A DNA stretch of 50,543 nt from a bacterium 1XD8-76 (GCA_003611955.1 RAZE01000025.1:1-50543); one strand, 5' to 3'; shown: positions 16,418 through 26,224, numbered from the stretch's first letter. A program made the numbers and translations. The notes: generated by a model from the letters alone, not told the origin.

Positions 16418-17735
16418 ACAGCTGTTGGACGAGAAGCAGTACACGAGACTGCGCCAGAGGGCGGCGGAGCTCAACGACGCGGATATCGCGGCGGCGATGG
16501 AGGAGATGGAGGAGAAAGATCTGCTAAAGATGTTCCGGATCCTCCCCAAAAGCATGGCTGCGGACGTCTTTTCCTATCTGGAGGTGGAGAGCCAGCAGTT
16601 TATCATCACATCCCTGTCTGAGCGGGACGCGGCGGACATCATCGACAACCTGATGTCCGATGACGCGGTTGATCTGCTGGAGGAGATGCCGGCGAACGTG
16701 GTGAAAAAGCTGCTTGCCGGCGCAAGCCCCGACACCAGACGGGATATAAACCATCTGCTGCGCTACCCGGAGGACTCGGCGGGCAGCATTATGACCGTGG
16801 AGTTCATGGATTTTAAGGAGGACTACACAGTCGCCGATGCCATCGCCAAGATCAGAAAGATGGGTATGGACTCGGAGACTATCAATATCTGTTATGTGCT
16901 GGACAAAAAGCGGACGTTGGTTGGAACGGTGGCGCTGCGCTATCTGCTGCTCAGTGAGCCGGACGCCATCATCGGGGAGATGATGCACGAGAACGTGATC
17001 TCGCTCCACACGCTGATGGATCAGGAGGAAGTGGCGAGACAATTTAAAAAATACGATTTTACATCCATGCCTGTGGTGGACAACGAAAACCGGCTGGTGG
17101 GCATTATCACCGTCGATGATATCATGGATATCATGGAGGAAGAGGCCACGGAGGATATCGAAAAAATGGCGGCTATCGTCCCTTCGGACAAGCCGTATAT
17201 GAAAACCGGCGTGTTTGAGACATGGAAAAAGAGGATGCCCTGGCTGCTTCTTCTGATGATCTCAGCCACGTTTACCGGAAGGATCATCACCACTTTTGAG
17301 GGGGCGCTGAGCGCCTATGTGGTGCTGACCGCCTATATTCCGATGCTGATGGACACCGGCGGAAATGCGGGCGGTCAGGCCAGCGTGACGATCATCCGAA
17401 GTATTTCGCTGAATGATATTGCGTTTCCGGATCTTCCCAAAGTTGTCTGGAAGGAGCTTCGGGTAGCGCTGATCTGCGGCTTTACGCTGGCAGCGGCCAA
17501 TTTCTGCAAGCTTTTGTGGTTTGACAGAGTGTCGATGATGGTGGCGGCGGTGGTTTGTCTCACTCTTCTGGTGACGTTGGTGGCGGCAAAGTTTATCGGC
17601 TGTGTGCTGCCGATGTTGGCGAAGAAGATCGGGTTCGACCCGGCGGTGATGGCAAGCCCGTTTATCACGACGATCGTGGACGCGGTGTCGCTTCTGACTT
17701 ACTTTCAGATCGCGACGGCGCTGCTGGGAATATAA
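16377..17735 (+). CDS. mgtE: Magnesium transporter MgtE
   Basis: 452 aa. Cytosolic N-terminal superhelical domain (~1-130, with DAADIIDNLMSDDAVDLLEEMP), a CBS pair (~135-255, with MPVVDNENRLVGIITVDDI), a connecting helix, and five membrane helices from ~285. The pore signature is present (PMLMDTGGNAGGQASVTIIRS). Mg2+ bound between the N and CBS domains is known to close the channel in this family. ATG at 16377 follows AAAGGAGAG. No M-box riboswitch is recognisable upstream. Confidence 0.95.
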   Translation: MEMIQEERTGQEIKQLLDEKQYTRLRQRAAELNDADIAAAMEEMEEKDLLKMFRILPKSMAADVFSYLEVESQQFIITSLSERDAADIIDNLMSDDAVDLLEEMPANVVKKLLAGASPDTRRDINHLLRYPEDSAGSIMTVEFMDFKEDYTVADAIAKIRKMGMDSETINICYVLDKKRTLVGTVALRYLLLSEPDAIIGEMMHENVISLHTLMDQEEVARQFKKYDFTSMPVVDNENRLVGIITVDDIMDIMEEEATEDIEKMAAIVPSDKPYMKTGVFETWKKRMPWLLLLMISATFTGRIITTFEGALSAYVVLTAYIPMLMDTGGNAGGQASVTIIRSISLNDIAFPDLPKVVWKELRVALICGFTLAAANFCKLLWFDRVSMMVAAVVCLTLLVTLVAAKFIGCVLPMLAKKIGFDPAVMASPFITTIVDAVSLLTYFQIATALLGI

Positions 17736-17738
17736 TCA

Positions 17739-17783
17739 GCATCTGCCCGTACGCTCAGGTCAAGTGTGCGGAAGGGCAGATGC
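17739..17783 (+). other. Intercistronic hairpin between mgtE and typA
   Basis: GCATCTGCCC (17739-17748) pairs perfectly with GGGCAGATGC (17774-17783), and partial inner pairing continues the stem. No T run follows, so it may be a weak terminator or an mRNA processing/stability element. Confidence 0.55.
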
Positions 17784-17806
17784 GGTAATAAAAACAGGAG
17801 ATTATT

Positions 17807-19633
17807 ATGAAAAGAGAAGATGTAAGAAACATAGCGATCATAGCCCATGTGGACCATGGGAAAACGACTCTGGTGGATGAGCTTTTGAAGCAGAGCGGTA
17901 CTTTCCGGGAGAATCAGGCGGTGGCTGAGCGGGTCATGGATTCCGGCGATATCGAGCGGGAGAGGGGCATTACGATCCTCTCCAAAAATACTGCTATTAC
18001 CTATAAAGATACGAAGATCAATATCATCGACACGCCGGGACACGCGGATTTCGGCGGCGAGGTGGAGCGTGTCCTCAAAATGGTGAACGGCGTTGTTCTG
18101 GTGGTGGATGCCTTTGAAGGTCCCATGCCCCAGACGAAATTTGTGCTGAAGAAGGCGCTGGAACTGGATCTTTCGGTGATCGTCTGCATCAACAAGATCG
18201 ACAGGCCGGAGGCAAGGCCGAAGGAAGTGGAAGATGAGGTGCTGGAGTTATTTCTGGAGCTGGACGCCAACGATGAGCAGCTGGATTGTCCCTTTGTGTA
18301 CGCGTCCGCGAAAAACGGCAGCGCTACAAGACAGCTCACCGTAAAAAATAAGGATATGACGCCGCTGTTTGACACGATCCTGGAGTATATCCCCGCGCCC
18401 GAGGGCGATCCCGAGGCGGGCACGCAGGTGTTGATCAGCACCATCGACTACAATGAGTATGTGGGGCGCATCGGCGTCGGCAAGGTGGACAACGGCGTGG
18501 TGAAGGTGAATCAGGAGGTGGTGATCGTCAACCACCATGAGCCGGACAAGCAGAGAAAGGTAAAGATCAGCAAGCTGTACGAGTTTGACGGGCTGAACAA
18601 GGTGGAAGAGAAGGAGGCGGGGATCGGTTCCATCGTGGCGATCTCCGGCATCGCGGATATCCGTATCGGCGATACGCTCTGTTCTCCGGAACATCCGGAA
18701 CCGATCCCCTTCCAGAAGATATCGGAGCCCACCATCGCCATGGATTTTATCGTCAACGATTCTCCCCTGGCAGGACAGGAAGGAAAGTATGTGACAAGCC
18801 GCCATATCAGGGATCGGCTGTTTAAGGAGCTCAATACGGATGTCTCCCTGCGGGTGGAGGAGACGGAGAACACGGATGTGTTCCGGGTTTCCGGCAGGGG
18901 AGAGCTGCATCTGTCGGTTCTGATCGAGAATATGCGGCGGGAAGGCTATGAGTTTGCGGTCAGCAAGGCGGAGGTCATCTATAAGAAGGATGAAAACGGC
19001 AAACTTCTCGAGCCGATGGAAACCGTCTTTGTGGATGTGCCGGAGGAATTTTCCGGCGTTGTGATCGAGAAATTGAGTCTCAGAAAGGGCGAACTGCAGA
19101 ATATGGGAAGGGCTTCCGGCGGTTACACCAGACTGGAATTTTCCATGCCTTCCAGAGGGCTGATCGGCTACCGGGGCGATTTTCTTACGGACACTAAGGG
19201 AAACGGTATCATGAATACCCAGTTTGACGGCTACGGCCCTTACAAGGGGGATATCCAGTACCGCAAGCAGGGGTCTCTGATCGCCTTCGAGGCGGGGGAG
19301 GCAATCACCTACGGTCTGTTCAACGCGCAGGAGAGAGGCGCGCTGTTTATCGGGCCGGGGGAGAAGGTGTACGCTGGCATGGTGATCGGGCAGACCGGCA
19401 GGGCGGAGGACATCGAGGTCAACGTCTGCAAGACAAAACACCTGACCAACACCCGTTCCTCCAGCGCGGACGAGGCGCTGCGCCTTGTGCCGAAGAAGAT
19501 CATGAGTTTGGAGCAGTCGTTGGATTTTATCGATACGGATGAGCTGCTGGAAGTGACGCCGAAGACGCTGCGGATCAGGAAGAAGATCCTGGATCCCACG
19601 ATGCGCAAGCGCGCGGCGATGAAAAAGGGATGA
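17807..19633 (+). CDS. typA: Ribosome-associated GTPase TypA/BipA
   Basis: 608 aa translational GTPase. G1 is AHVDHGKTTLVDELL near residue 13; switch/G2 is RGITILSKN; G3 is DTPGHADFGGEVE; G4 is CINKIDRP. Domain II follows, then the EF-G-like domains and the BipA-specific C-terminal part (SRGLIGYRGDFLTDTKG, KTKHLTNTRSSSADEA). Length matches the family (about 605-615). It acts on the 70S ribosome, chiefly under stress and in 50S assembly. ATG at 17807 follows ACAGGAG. It ends 4 bp from the convergent LUD gene. Confidence 0.96.
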   Translation: MKREDVRNIAIIAHVDHGKTTLVDELLKQSGTFRENQAVAERVMDSGDIERERGITILSKNTAITYKDTKINIIDTPGHADFGGEVERVLKMVNGVVLVVDAFEGPMPQTKFVLKKALELDLSVIVCINKIDRPEARPKEVEDEVLELFLELDANDEQLDCPFVYASAKNGSATRQLTVKNKDMTPLFDTILEYIPAPEGDPEAGTQVLISTIDYNEYVGRIGVGKVDNGVVKVNQEVVIVNHHEPDKQRKVKISKLYEFDGLNKVEEKEAGIGSIVAISGIADIRIGDTLCSPEHPEPIPFQKISEPTIAMDFIVNDSPLAGQEGKYVTSRHIRDRLFKELNTDVSLRVEETENTDVFRVSGRGELHLSVLIENMRREGYEFAVSKAEVIYKKDENGKLLEPMETVFVDVPEEFSGVVIEKLSLRKGELQNMGRASGGYTRLEFSMPSRGLIGYRGDFLTDTKGNGIMNTQFDGYGPYKGDIQYRKQGSLIAFEAGEAITYGLFNAQERGALFIGPGEKVYAGMVIGQTGRAEDIEVNVCKTKHLTNTRSSSADEALRLVPKKIMSLEQSLDFIDTDELLEVTPKTLRIRKKILDPTMRKRAAMKKG

Positions 19634-19637
19634 GCGT

Positions 19638-20279
19638 TTAAAGTCCCAGGGTTTCGCCCACAATAAAGACTTTCAGCCGGCCGGGAAAACGGCTGTGGCG
19701 GATAACTGACGTGTAACAGCAGAGACATTCTGCCGCATGGCAGTGTACGCAGCGGCCTGTTTTCGCGCAGGGGGTATTGCGGTGAAGGCGCCTGGCATTG
19801 GCGGGTGCGGCTATGTTTTCGATGCGGCGAAATCCCTCTTCGATCGATGCGGTGAATTTGTTGGCTCCGACCACAAAAAATACCTGGGAAGGACCATACA
19901 TCATACAGGCGAGACGGTTGCCGATGCCGTCTGTATTGATAAGTTCTCCATGGTATGTGACGGCATTGGCGCTTGTCAGGTAAAAGTCCGACTGAACTGC
20001 CTCGCCGTAAAATTTTTTCTCATCCCCGGTATTCATGTAGGGCTCCCGGTCCAGCAGACGATAGGAACCGCGCCGCAGGGCATCCATCAGACCGCTTTCT
20101 TCGATGGAAAGGGAGCCGCCCCAGGCGATGGTGCTGCCCTCGGGGATGCGGGAAAGAATGTCTTTTGTCATTTCTTCACAGGACTCAAAATAGTACCCCT
20201 CCATATTGTTTTGCTCCAGGGATTTTAAAATGGCCGGAATTTTCAGGGAAAAGGATGTTTTCTGATAGTAGTATTCCAT
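19638..20279 (-). CDS. LUD-domain (lactate utilisation-like) protein
   Basis: 213 aa, starting MEYYYQKT; ATG at 20279 follows AAGGGAC, whereas the longer frame has no site. It shows the LUD/YkgG fold landmarks: IPEGSTIAWGGSLSIEESG, LTSANAVTYHGELINTDGIG and VFFVVGANKF. A Cys cluster sits near the C-terminus (CAKTGRCVHCHAAECLCCY) and may bind a metal or Fe-S cluster. Single-gene LUD proteins of this type are common in Clostridia; substrate unknown. It overlaps no neighbour and has its own promoter at 20318-20346. Confidence 0.85.
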   Translation of the reverse strand: MEYYYQKTSFSLKIPAILKSLEQNNMEGYYFESCEEMTKDILSRIPEGSTIAWGGSLSIEESGLMDALRRGSYRLLDREPYMNTGDEKKFYGEAVQSDFYLTSANAVTYHGELINTDGIGNRLACMMYGPSQVFFVVGANKFTASIEEGFRRIENIAAPANARRLHRNTPCAKTGRCVHCHAAECLCCYTSVIRHSRFPGRLKVFIVGETLGL

Positions 20280-20317
20280 GGGTAAGTCCCTTCTTTTATT
20301 CTTTTTTATTTTTTTCC

Positions 20318-20346
20318 AATATATCAAAATAGAAATGTCCGGACAA
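20318..20346 (-). promoter_or_regulatory. Promoter of LUD gene
   Basis: On the minus strand TTGTCC (20346-20341), 17-nt spacer, TATATT (20323-20318), about 40 nt before the start codon. Confidence 0.6.
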
Positions 20347-20460
20347 GAAACGGCTTTTATCCAAAAAAACAAAGGGATTATATCTTTGTTCATTGATTGC
20401 GGCATGCGGAAAATGCTTCAATTATCCATAATTATTACCAGGACGGGAAAGCGTTTCAGT

Positions 20461-21441
20461 ATGGATATCGGAAATTTGTGGTCATTGCAGCTGATGATGT
20501 TTCTTTTAATGGCTGCCGGTGTGGTGATGGCCAAACGGGGTGTGGTGAAAACGGAAAATAAAGGGATACTGACAGACCTGATGCTGTATCTGTTTTTGCC
20601 CTGCAATATTATCAATTCTTTCCGGATGCAGTTCGAGAGAGAAATTTTGGAAAAATGTGCTCTGATATTGACGGTCTCGATTCTGTTTCAGGTGGTTTGT
20701 TACCTGTGCAGCAAAAACTTATTTAAGCGCAGACCGCAGGAGATCAGGCGAGTGCTGCAGTACGGTATTATCGTATCGAACGCCGGTTTTCTGGGGCTTC
20801 CCGTGGCGGGCGGTCTGTACGGAGCACTGGGGATGATGTACGCTTCCGTGTTTATTATTCCCCAGCGGATTTTGATGTGGTCCGCGGGGATAGCCTGTTT
20901 TACTGAAAGTCCGGATAGAAAGACAGTCTTAAAGAAACTGATAAAACATCCGTGTATCGTGGCGGTGTATATCGGTCTGCTTCTGCTGTTTTTTGAGAGG
21001 GCGGCAGTGTCTGTGCTGGAGAGCAGTGTCTATGGGATCCCGCTTATCGGGGCCATAGTGCGGATGCTTTTGGTATCGCTTGACAAAGCGCTCGCCGCGG
21101 CGGGGGGATGCACGAACCCGGCGGCCATGCTGCTTGTCGGAATGATACTTTCCGAGGTCCGTCTCCGGGATATCTTAAGGGATAAAAACGCGTTGACACT
21201 TTCCGCTCTGCGGCTGGTTATCTTCCCGGGAATCGTGCTGGCAGGCTGCAGCGCGGCGGGCATAGATTCTTTTTTGACGAAGGTCTGCGTACTGATGAGC
21301 GGTATGCCGGTGGGTGCCACCGCCCCGGTTCTCGCGTCGAAGTATGGCTGTGACAGCTCTTTTGCCTCTAGGTGCGTGGTGTCATCCACACTTTTGTCCA
21401 TGTTGGGAATTCCGTTTTGGGGAATGATGTTGGGAGGATGA
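20461..21441 (+). CDS. AEC-family transporter
   Basis: 326 aa membrane protein with about ten hydrophobic segments, in the auxin-efflux-carrier/AEC family that carries organic acids such as malate in bacteria. Landmarks: YGIIVSNAGFLGLPVAGGLYG and a late PVGATAPVLASKYGCD. The longer frame adds a poor N-terminus; ATG at 20461 (MDIGNLWSLQ) fits the family although its ribosome site (GGACGGGAAAG) is weak. The next gene starts 6 nt after its stop, so it probably heads a catabolic operon with the hydrolase, kinase and Fe-dehydrogenase. Confidence 0.82.
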   Translation: MDIGNLWSLQLMMFLLMAAGVVMAKRGVVKTENKGILTDLMLYLFLPCNIINSFRMQFEREILEKCALILTVSILFQVVCYLCSKNLFKRRPQEIRRVLQYGIIVSNAGFLGLPVAGGLYGALGMMYASVFIIPQRILMWSAGIACFTESPDRKTVLKKLIKHPCIVAVYIGLLLLFFERAAVSVLESSVYGIPLIGAIVRMLLVSLDKALAAAGGCTNPAAMLLVGMILSEVRLRDILRDKNALTLSALRLVIFPGIVLAGCSAAGIDSFLTKVCVLMSGMPVGATAPVLASKYGCDSSFASRCVVSSTLLSMLGIPFWGMMLGG

Positions 21442-21446
21442 GAAAA

Positions 21447-22256
21447 ATGTCTTACTTTAAAACAAATGACGGAGTGTCGCTGTATTACAGTGTGAGAGGG
21501 GAGGGGAGACCGCTGCTGATGGTACAGGGCTGGACGTTTACGGCCAGGCTCTGGGAAAAAAATGCGGAGGAAATAGCGAAACACTGTAAGGTGATCTGCA
21601 TGGACCACCGGGGGCACGGGGAGTCCGAGAAGGTGATGTATTCCCACAGCATAGCGAGATATGCCATGGATGTAAAGAATCTTCTGGATGAGCTGGAACT
21701 GGAGAACGTGACAGTGTTGGGCAGTTCCATGGGCGCGGCGGTCCTCTGGAGTTATCTGCAGTTGTTTGGGAATCATCGGGTTTCCGGGCTGATCTGTGTG
21801 GATCAGTCGCCATGCCAGTATAATGGCCCGGATTGGAAGTGGGGACAGAGCAGCTGCTATGATGTGGAGAGTTTTATAAGGACCTGCGATCAGATCCTTT
21901 ATGATCCGCGGGGGGCGGCGGAGAAGATGGCAAGGGGTGTGTTTTATGAGGCGCCGGGACCGGAACAGATAAAAGAGATCGCCGATGAGATATGCAAATG
22001 TCCGGGGGAGGTGCGCATCAAGATCATGCGGGATCATACAAATCTGGACTGGCGGGACTTTCTTCCGCATATCACGCTGCAGACCCTGGTGATGGTGGCA
22101 GAAAAAGGGACGGTATTTCCCTGGCAGGGATGCGCCTGGGTGGGGGAGCATATTCCGGGGGCGGAGACCGTTTTTTTTGAGAAATCCGGACACATGATCT
22201 ACCGGGAGGATGCGGAAAAATTCAACAGAATGGTGACGGAGTTTGTGTGCAGGTAA
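21447..22256 (+). CDS. Alpha/beta-fold hydrolase
   Basis: 269 aa. The nucleophile elbow GSSMGAA places Ser94. An oxyanion-side MVQGWTFTARLW and MDHRGHGES box are typical of the esterase/lactonase branch, and the catalytic His lies in SGHMIYRE near residue 253. The usual acid position (VAEKGTVFPW) shows no clear Asp, so the acid residue is uncertain. ATG at 21447 has GGGAGG 9 nt upstream. Placed before a sugar-acid-type kinase, it could be a lactonase or esterase that opens the pathway substrate; that is inference. Confidence 0.83.
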   Translation: MSYFKTNDGVSLYYSVRGEGRPLLMVQGWTFTARLWEKNAEEIAKHCKVICMDHRGHGESEKVMYSHSIARYAMDVKNLLDELELENVTVLGSSMGAAVLWSYLQLFGNHRVSGLICVDQSPCQYNGPDWKWGQSSCYDVESFIRTCDQILYDPRGAAEKMARGVFYEAPGPEQIKEIADEICKCPGEVRIKIMRDHTNLDWRDFLPHITLQTLVMVAEKGTVFPWQGCAWVGEHIPGAETVFFEKSGHMIYREDAEKFNRMVTEFVCR

Positions 22257-22282
22257 AGAGGAAAAGAGGAGGAAAAGGAACA

Positions 22283-23317
22283 GTGAAATACGTGGAGTTC
22301 GATGAGGCGAGACCTCTGGATATCGTCATGATGGGGCGGATAACGATTGATTTTAACCCGGCCTACAGCGAGCAGGTGAAGGAGGAGTTCAAGCCCCTGA
22401 AAGATGTGCATTACTTTGAAAAATTTGTGGGAGGTTCCCCGGCGAATATTGCGGTGGGGGTGACAAAGCATGGTTTGAAGGCCGGTTTTATCGGCAAGGT
22501 GTCGGATGATCAGTTTGGCGATTATGTGACGGAATATTTTGAGAAAAGAGGCATTGACACATCCTGTATTTCCAGATGTGCGGGCGGGGAAAAGCTGGGG
22601 CTTACCTTTACGGAAATGCTTTCCTCCAGTGAAAGTTATATTTTGATGTACAGAAACCGTATTGCGGATCTTCAGCTCTCGGTGGATGACATTGACGAGG
22701 ATTATATCAGATCCGCCAAAATGCTCCTGGTGTCCGGTACGGCTCTGGCGGAAAGTCCGTCCAGGGAAGCGGTTTTAAAAGCGGTGATGTTGGCGAGGAA
22801 AAACCGCACGAAGATTCTTTTTGATATTGATTACAGGGAATATAACTGGAGAAACAGCGATGAGATATCCATATATTATTCGACGGTCGCGAAGGAGGCG
22901 GATATTATTATGGGTTCCAGGGAGGAATTTGATCTGACCGAAAAGTTGATTCGGGCAGGTATGACGGATGAACAGAGCGCTGCCTTCTGGCAGAGGTACA
23001 ACGCGAAGATCGTGGTGATCAAGCATGGTATGCAGGGTTCGACCGCTTATACCTGTGACGGACAGAGTTTCTCCATCAAACCTTTTCCGGTCACGGCGAG
23101 GAAGGGATTCGGCGGCGGAGACGGATATGGTTCCGGCTTTCTGTACGGCCTCTACAGCGGCTGGGAGATCATCGACTGCCTGGAATTTGGTTCGGCGGAG
23201 GCTTCCATGATGGTACGGGCGAACAATTGCGCGGATGCGCTCCCTGTGACGGACGAAGTGAAAGCTTTTATTGAGGAAGAGAAGAAGCAGTACGGGGAGA
23301 TGGTGGCCCGCGCGTAA
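22283..23317 (+). CDS. PfkB-family kinase (IolC-like)
   Basis: 344 aa ribokinase-fold kinase. It has GGSPANIAVGVTKHGLKAGFIG near residue 50 and the C-terminal anion hole/catalytic box GGGDGYGSGF (usually GAGDxFxxGF). The MMGRITIDFNP start and the YRNRIADLQL and RANNCADALP segments resemble 5-dehydro-2-deoxygluconokinase (IolC), but no iolB, iolD, iolE or iolJ is nearby. The preferred start is GTG 22283, which follows GGAGG by 10 nt; an ATG at 22247 would overlap the hydrolase. Likely phosphorylates a keto-sugar or sugar acid. Confidence 0.8.
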   Translation: MKYVEFDEARPLDIVMMGRITIDFNPAYSEQVKEEFKPLKDVHYFEKFVGGSPANIAVGVTKHGLKAGFIGKVSDDQFGDYVTEYFEKRGIDTSCISRCAGGEKLGLTFTEMLSSSESYILMYRNRIADLQLSVDDIDEDYIRSAKMLLVSGTALAESPSREAVLKAVMLARKNRTKILFDIDYREYNWRNSDEISIYYSTVAKEADIIMGSREEFDLTEKLIRAGMTDEQSAAFWQRYNAKIVVIKHGMQGSTAYTCDGQSFSIKPFPVTARKGFGGGDGYGSGFLYGLYSGWEIIDCLEFGSAEASMMVRANNCADALPVTDEVKAFIEEEKKQYGEMVARA

Positions 23318-23337
23318 AAAAATCGGAGGATAAGACA

Positions 23338-24492
23338 ATGGCGAGAGAATTTATCATGCCCGGCAGGATCCTTTCGGGTTCCGGGGCTTTGGAGATGGCG
23401 AAAGATACCATAACATCCATGGGCGAAAAGGCGATGGTCGTGACGGATCAGGTGATGGTCGATCTGGGAAACTGCGCAAAAGTGGAAAAGATGTTGCGTG
23501 ACGGAGGGATATCCTATGTGATCTATTCGGAGATAACGGGGGAGCCTACAGACGTAATGATCCAAAAGGGGCTGTCTCTTTTTCGGGAGGAAAACTGTGA
23601 CTTTCTGATCGCTTTGGGCGGCGGAAGTCCTATCGATTCTATGAAAGCGATCGGTTCCCTGGTGAATCGCGGCGGCAGCATTTCGGATTACATGGGCAGG
23701 GAGATCGAGGAGAAGATGCCGCCCATGGCGGCTATCCCGACCACGGCGGGGACAGGCTCGGAGGCGACGCAGTTTACGATCATCACGGACACGGAAAAAG
23801 ATATCAAGATGCTGTTAAAGGGGAAATGCCTGATGCCTGATGTGGCGGTGATCGATCCCTGCTTTACCATGACGGCGCCGTCCGGGATCACGGCGGCGAC
23901 GGGCCTGGATGCGCTGTGTCACGCGGTGGAGGCCTATACATCCAGAAAGGCCCAGGCTCTGTCGGATACCTTTGCGTTGTCCGCGGCAAAGAGGATCTTT
24001 CAGTATCTGCCGAAGGCGTTCCATGACGGGGGAGACGAGGAGGCCAGGATCCAGATGTCGCTTGCCGCCCTGGAAGCGGGGATCGCCTTTAACAATGCGT
24101 CGGTGACGTTGATTCACGGTATGAGCCGCCCTATTGGGGCGCTGTTCCATATTCCCCATGGGATGTCCAATGCCATGCTGATGAAGGAGTGCCTGCATTT
24201 TGCGGTGAGCGGTGCATACGACAGGTTTGCGAAGCTCGGACGGGCAGTGGGAGCGGCATCCGGGGAGGACTCCGATCAGGAGGCTTCCGGGAAGTTTCTG
24301 AAAGCGCTGGAAGAACTGGTGAGAGAGATGGAGATTCCCTCTCTGGAAGGTTTTGGCGTGGAGAAAGAAAAATTTGCGGGCCTTATCGGGAAGATGGCGG
24401 CGGATGCCATGGACAGCAAAAGTCCGCAAAATACGATCCGTGAGATCACGGGGCAGCAGGTGGAGGAACTGTACCGTAACCTCTGGAAGTAG
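23338..24492 (+). CDS. Iron-containing alcohol dehydrogenase
   Basis: 384 aa group III dehydrogenase. NAD(P)-binding GGGSPID at 94-100, TTAGTGSE near 136, and metal ligands Asp191, His195 (DALCHAVEAY), His260 and His274 (LIHGMSRPIG, HIPHGM). All four ligands are present. Family members reduce aldehydes or oxidise primary alcohols such as 1,3-propanediol, lactaldehyde or butanol; the substrate cannot be told by eye. It follows the kinase by 20 nt with a GGAGG site and is the last plus-strand gene before the divergent PucR regulator. Confidence 0.9.
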   Translation: MAREFIMPGRILSGSGALEMAKDTITSMGEKAMVVTDQVMVDLGNCAKVEKMLRDGGISYVIYSEITGEPTDVMIQKGLSLFREENCDFLIALGGGSPIDSMKAIGSLVNRGGSISDYMGREIEEKMPPMAAIPTTAGTGSEATQFTIITDTEKDIKMLLKGKCLMPDVAVIDPCFTMTAPSGITAATGLDALCHAVEAYTSRKAQALSDTFALSAAKRIFQYLPKAFHDGGDEEARIQMSLAALEAGIAFNNASVTLIHGMSRPIGALFHIPHGMSNAMLMKECLHFAVSGAYDRFAKLGRAVGAASGEDSDQEASGKFLKALEELVREMEIPSLEGFGVEKEKFAGLIGKMAADAMDSKSPQNTIREITGQQVEELYRNLWK

Positions 24493-24503
24493 AAACATGT
24501 CTG

Positions 24504-26141
24504 TCATTCTTTTTTTCTCAAATTGTGGTATTGCAGGCAGATCAGGATGGTCAGGAGGTCATCCTGATCTGTTATTTCGAGCCCGGTGATATCGGAAAAC
24601 TGTTCTAAGCGGTAGCGGATCGTGTTGTGGTGCACGTTCAGTATCCTGGCGGCCTCCCGGTAATTAAATCCGCATTCGACATAGACTTTCAGGGTTTCCA
24701 GAATATTGTCCTGCATCGTGGTATCGGCCTGGGAGAGGGGGGAGAAAAACTCTCTGTAAAACTCTGGCAGCCTGTCGTAGATTTTCGGCTGGAGCAGAAG
24801 GAAGGAGGCGCCGATGTCGTGGATATGCATCAGGGCCGGATGGTACAGGGAGGTTTTGTCCTTCATGGTTTTCATCAGAGCCAGCGTGTCCCGGTATTTC
24901 ACCGGGATATCTTCCCAGTCCAGGGCGGCCTGACCGATCAGGATATGGATGACGCGGTCGGGAAAGGCGGCCTGAAGAACGGACTGGATCCGTTTTCCGT
25001 ATTGTCTGCTGTAGGTGACGATATCGTGCCAGGTATCCCAGAGAGAGTTGACGGGGATCAGGAAACGGAAAAGTCCATCCTGCCCGATGCTGGAATGAAT
25101 ATTATATTTTTGGCACAGCTGATCAAAACAGCTGTGTACTTTTGGGTTGTAAATGGAGATATCCTGATAATTCTGACTGCCGGATGAGGCAAATTGTGCC
25201 AGGACAGGAGAATATCGCATCCACGGATCGATCTGGAGCGTGACGGCCTCCTCCTTTGAGGCGTGGGCATCCCCGCAAAATAGATTGTCCAGAAGAAAAT
25301 TTTTCTTATGGATCAGATCTTTTTGCCTTTTTCGCATGTCAAAAACGGATTCGCTGATCAGCAGAGTGGCGTAGATCAGCATATTCAGATTTCCGTTGTC
25401 TTTGATATCCGGAGCATTCCACAGAATCAGCATCTGATAATCGTCTATACTCAATGTGGAGATCAGCATGTGGGTCCTGGCATCATTTTTTCTGTAGTAG
25501 AAAAGAGATGTCTCATCTCCCAGATAATACTCTTCGCGGACAGCTTCCCGGAAAAAAGCATCGTCCAGGGTCAGAGGACAGTCAAAATCGGTGGGGTAAT
25601 TCAGGAAGGATTTTTTTTCCGTGTTTACCAGTGTGATCGGATGTCCCAGTATGGTGCTGGCGCTGCCGAGCAGATCGGGGACAGACTGGGATTTCTGGAT
25701 GGAACGCAGCAGCCGGCTGTATACGTTGATAAAGGAAGTAGTGCTATCGGAGAACATGGAGATATTCAAAATCAGGGGATTCAGAATATCGTTCCATGTA
25801 AATTTGCTGGGGATGAAGATCAGGGGCAGGTCATACTGATTGGCAAGGGCCTTGCATTCTTCGGGAATATCCTGAATATACCGGAACATTTTGATTCCCA
25901 GGGCCGCCGCATGTCTGTTGTGCAGTTCCCGGATGATCTCCATAAGAACATTCGGGTTGTTGATAAAAATGTAGCCGGTGGTGAGAACGAATTCTCCGGC
26001 GCGAACGTATTTAATGGAGTCGGGGGCGTCCAGAACGCCGGCACACCGGATCGCGGCGGTAAGACCTCCCTGTCCGGCGAGAACCTCCATATCGGAGAAA
26101 GGGTATGTGTGTTGAATATCAAGAAAAGTATTGTACTTCAT
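24504..26141 (-). CDS. PucR-family transcriptional regulator
   Basis: 545 aa. N-terminal PucR domain (DMEVLAGQGGLTAAIRCAGV, then AGEFVLTTGYIF), a central GAF/GGDEF-like region (~160-450), and the C-terminal PucR helix-turn-helix (NYREAARILNVHHNTIRYRL). ATG at 26141 is preferred. An upstream in-frame TTG at 26192 falls at the predicted transcription start. Such proteins usually activate catabolic operons when a metabolite is bound. It divides the region into a left block (hydrolase, kinase, Fe-dehydrogenase) and a right block (dehydrogenases through the 4-hydroxybutyrate genes) and is the best candidate controller of the right block. Confidence 0.88.
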   Translation of the reverse strand: MKYNTFLDIQHTYPFSDMEVLAGQGGLTAAIRCAGVLDAPDSIKYVRAGEFVLTTGYIFINNPNVLMEIIRELHNRHAAALGIKMFRYIQDIPEECKALANQYDLPLIFIPSKFTWNDILNPLILNISMFSDSTTSFINVYSRLLRSIQKSQSVPDLLGSASTILGHPITLVNTEKKSFLNYPTDFDCPLTLDDAFFREAVREEYYLGDETSLFYYRKNDARTHMLISTLSIDDYQMLILWNAPDIKDNGNLNMLIYATLLISESVFDMRKRQKDLIHKKNFLLDNLFCGDAHASKEEAVTLQIDPWMRYSPVLAQFASSGSQNYQDISIYNPKVHSCFDQLCQKYNIHSSIGQDGLFRFLIPVNSLWDTWHDIVTYSRQYGKRIQSVLQAAFPDRVIHILIGQAALDWEDIPVKYRDTLALMKTMKDKTSLYHPALMHIHDIGASFLLLQPKIYDRLPEFYREFFSPLSQADTTMQDNILETLKVYVECGFNYREAARILNVHHNTIRYRLEQFSDITGLEITDQDDLLTILICLQYHNLRKKE

Positions 26142-26196
26142 ATTGTTGACGGCACTGAGCCGAACCTCCTTTAAGCATAATGATTCTTGCAACTAT

Positions 26197-26224
26197 GATA
26201 TAGCATGTTTGTATCTTTGGTCAA
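26197..26224 (-). promoter_or_regulatory. Promoter of pucR-like gene
   Basis: On the minus strand TTGACC (26224-26219), 16-nt spacer, TATATC (26202-26197). It lies in the 186-nt divergent region between the regulator and the first zinc dehydrogenase, where regulator sites would be expected. Confidence 0.6.

Noticed and set aside
18248..19663. 471-codon minus-strand frame opposite typA
   Set aside because: TypA is complete and conserved on the other strand; the frame resembles no family.
22283..23317. Complete myo-inositol (iol) operon
   Set aside because: Only an IolC-like kinase is present; iolB, iolD, iolE, iolG and iolJ are not seen nearby.
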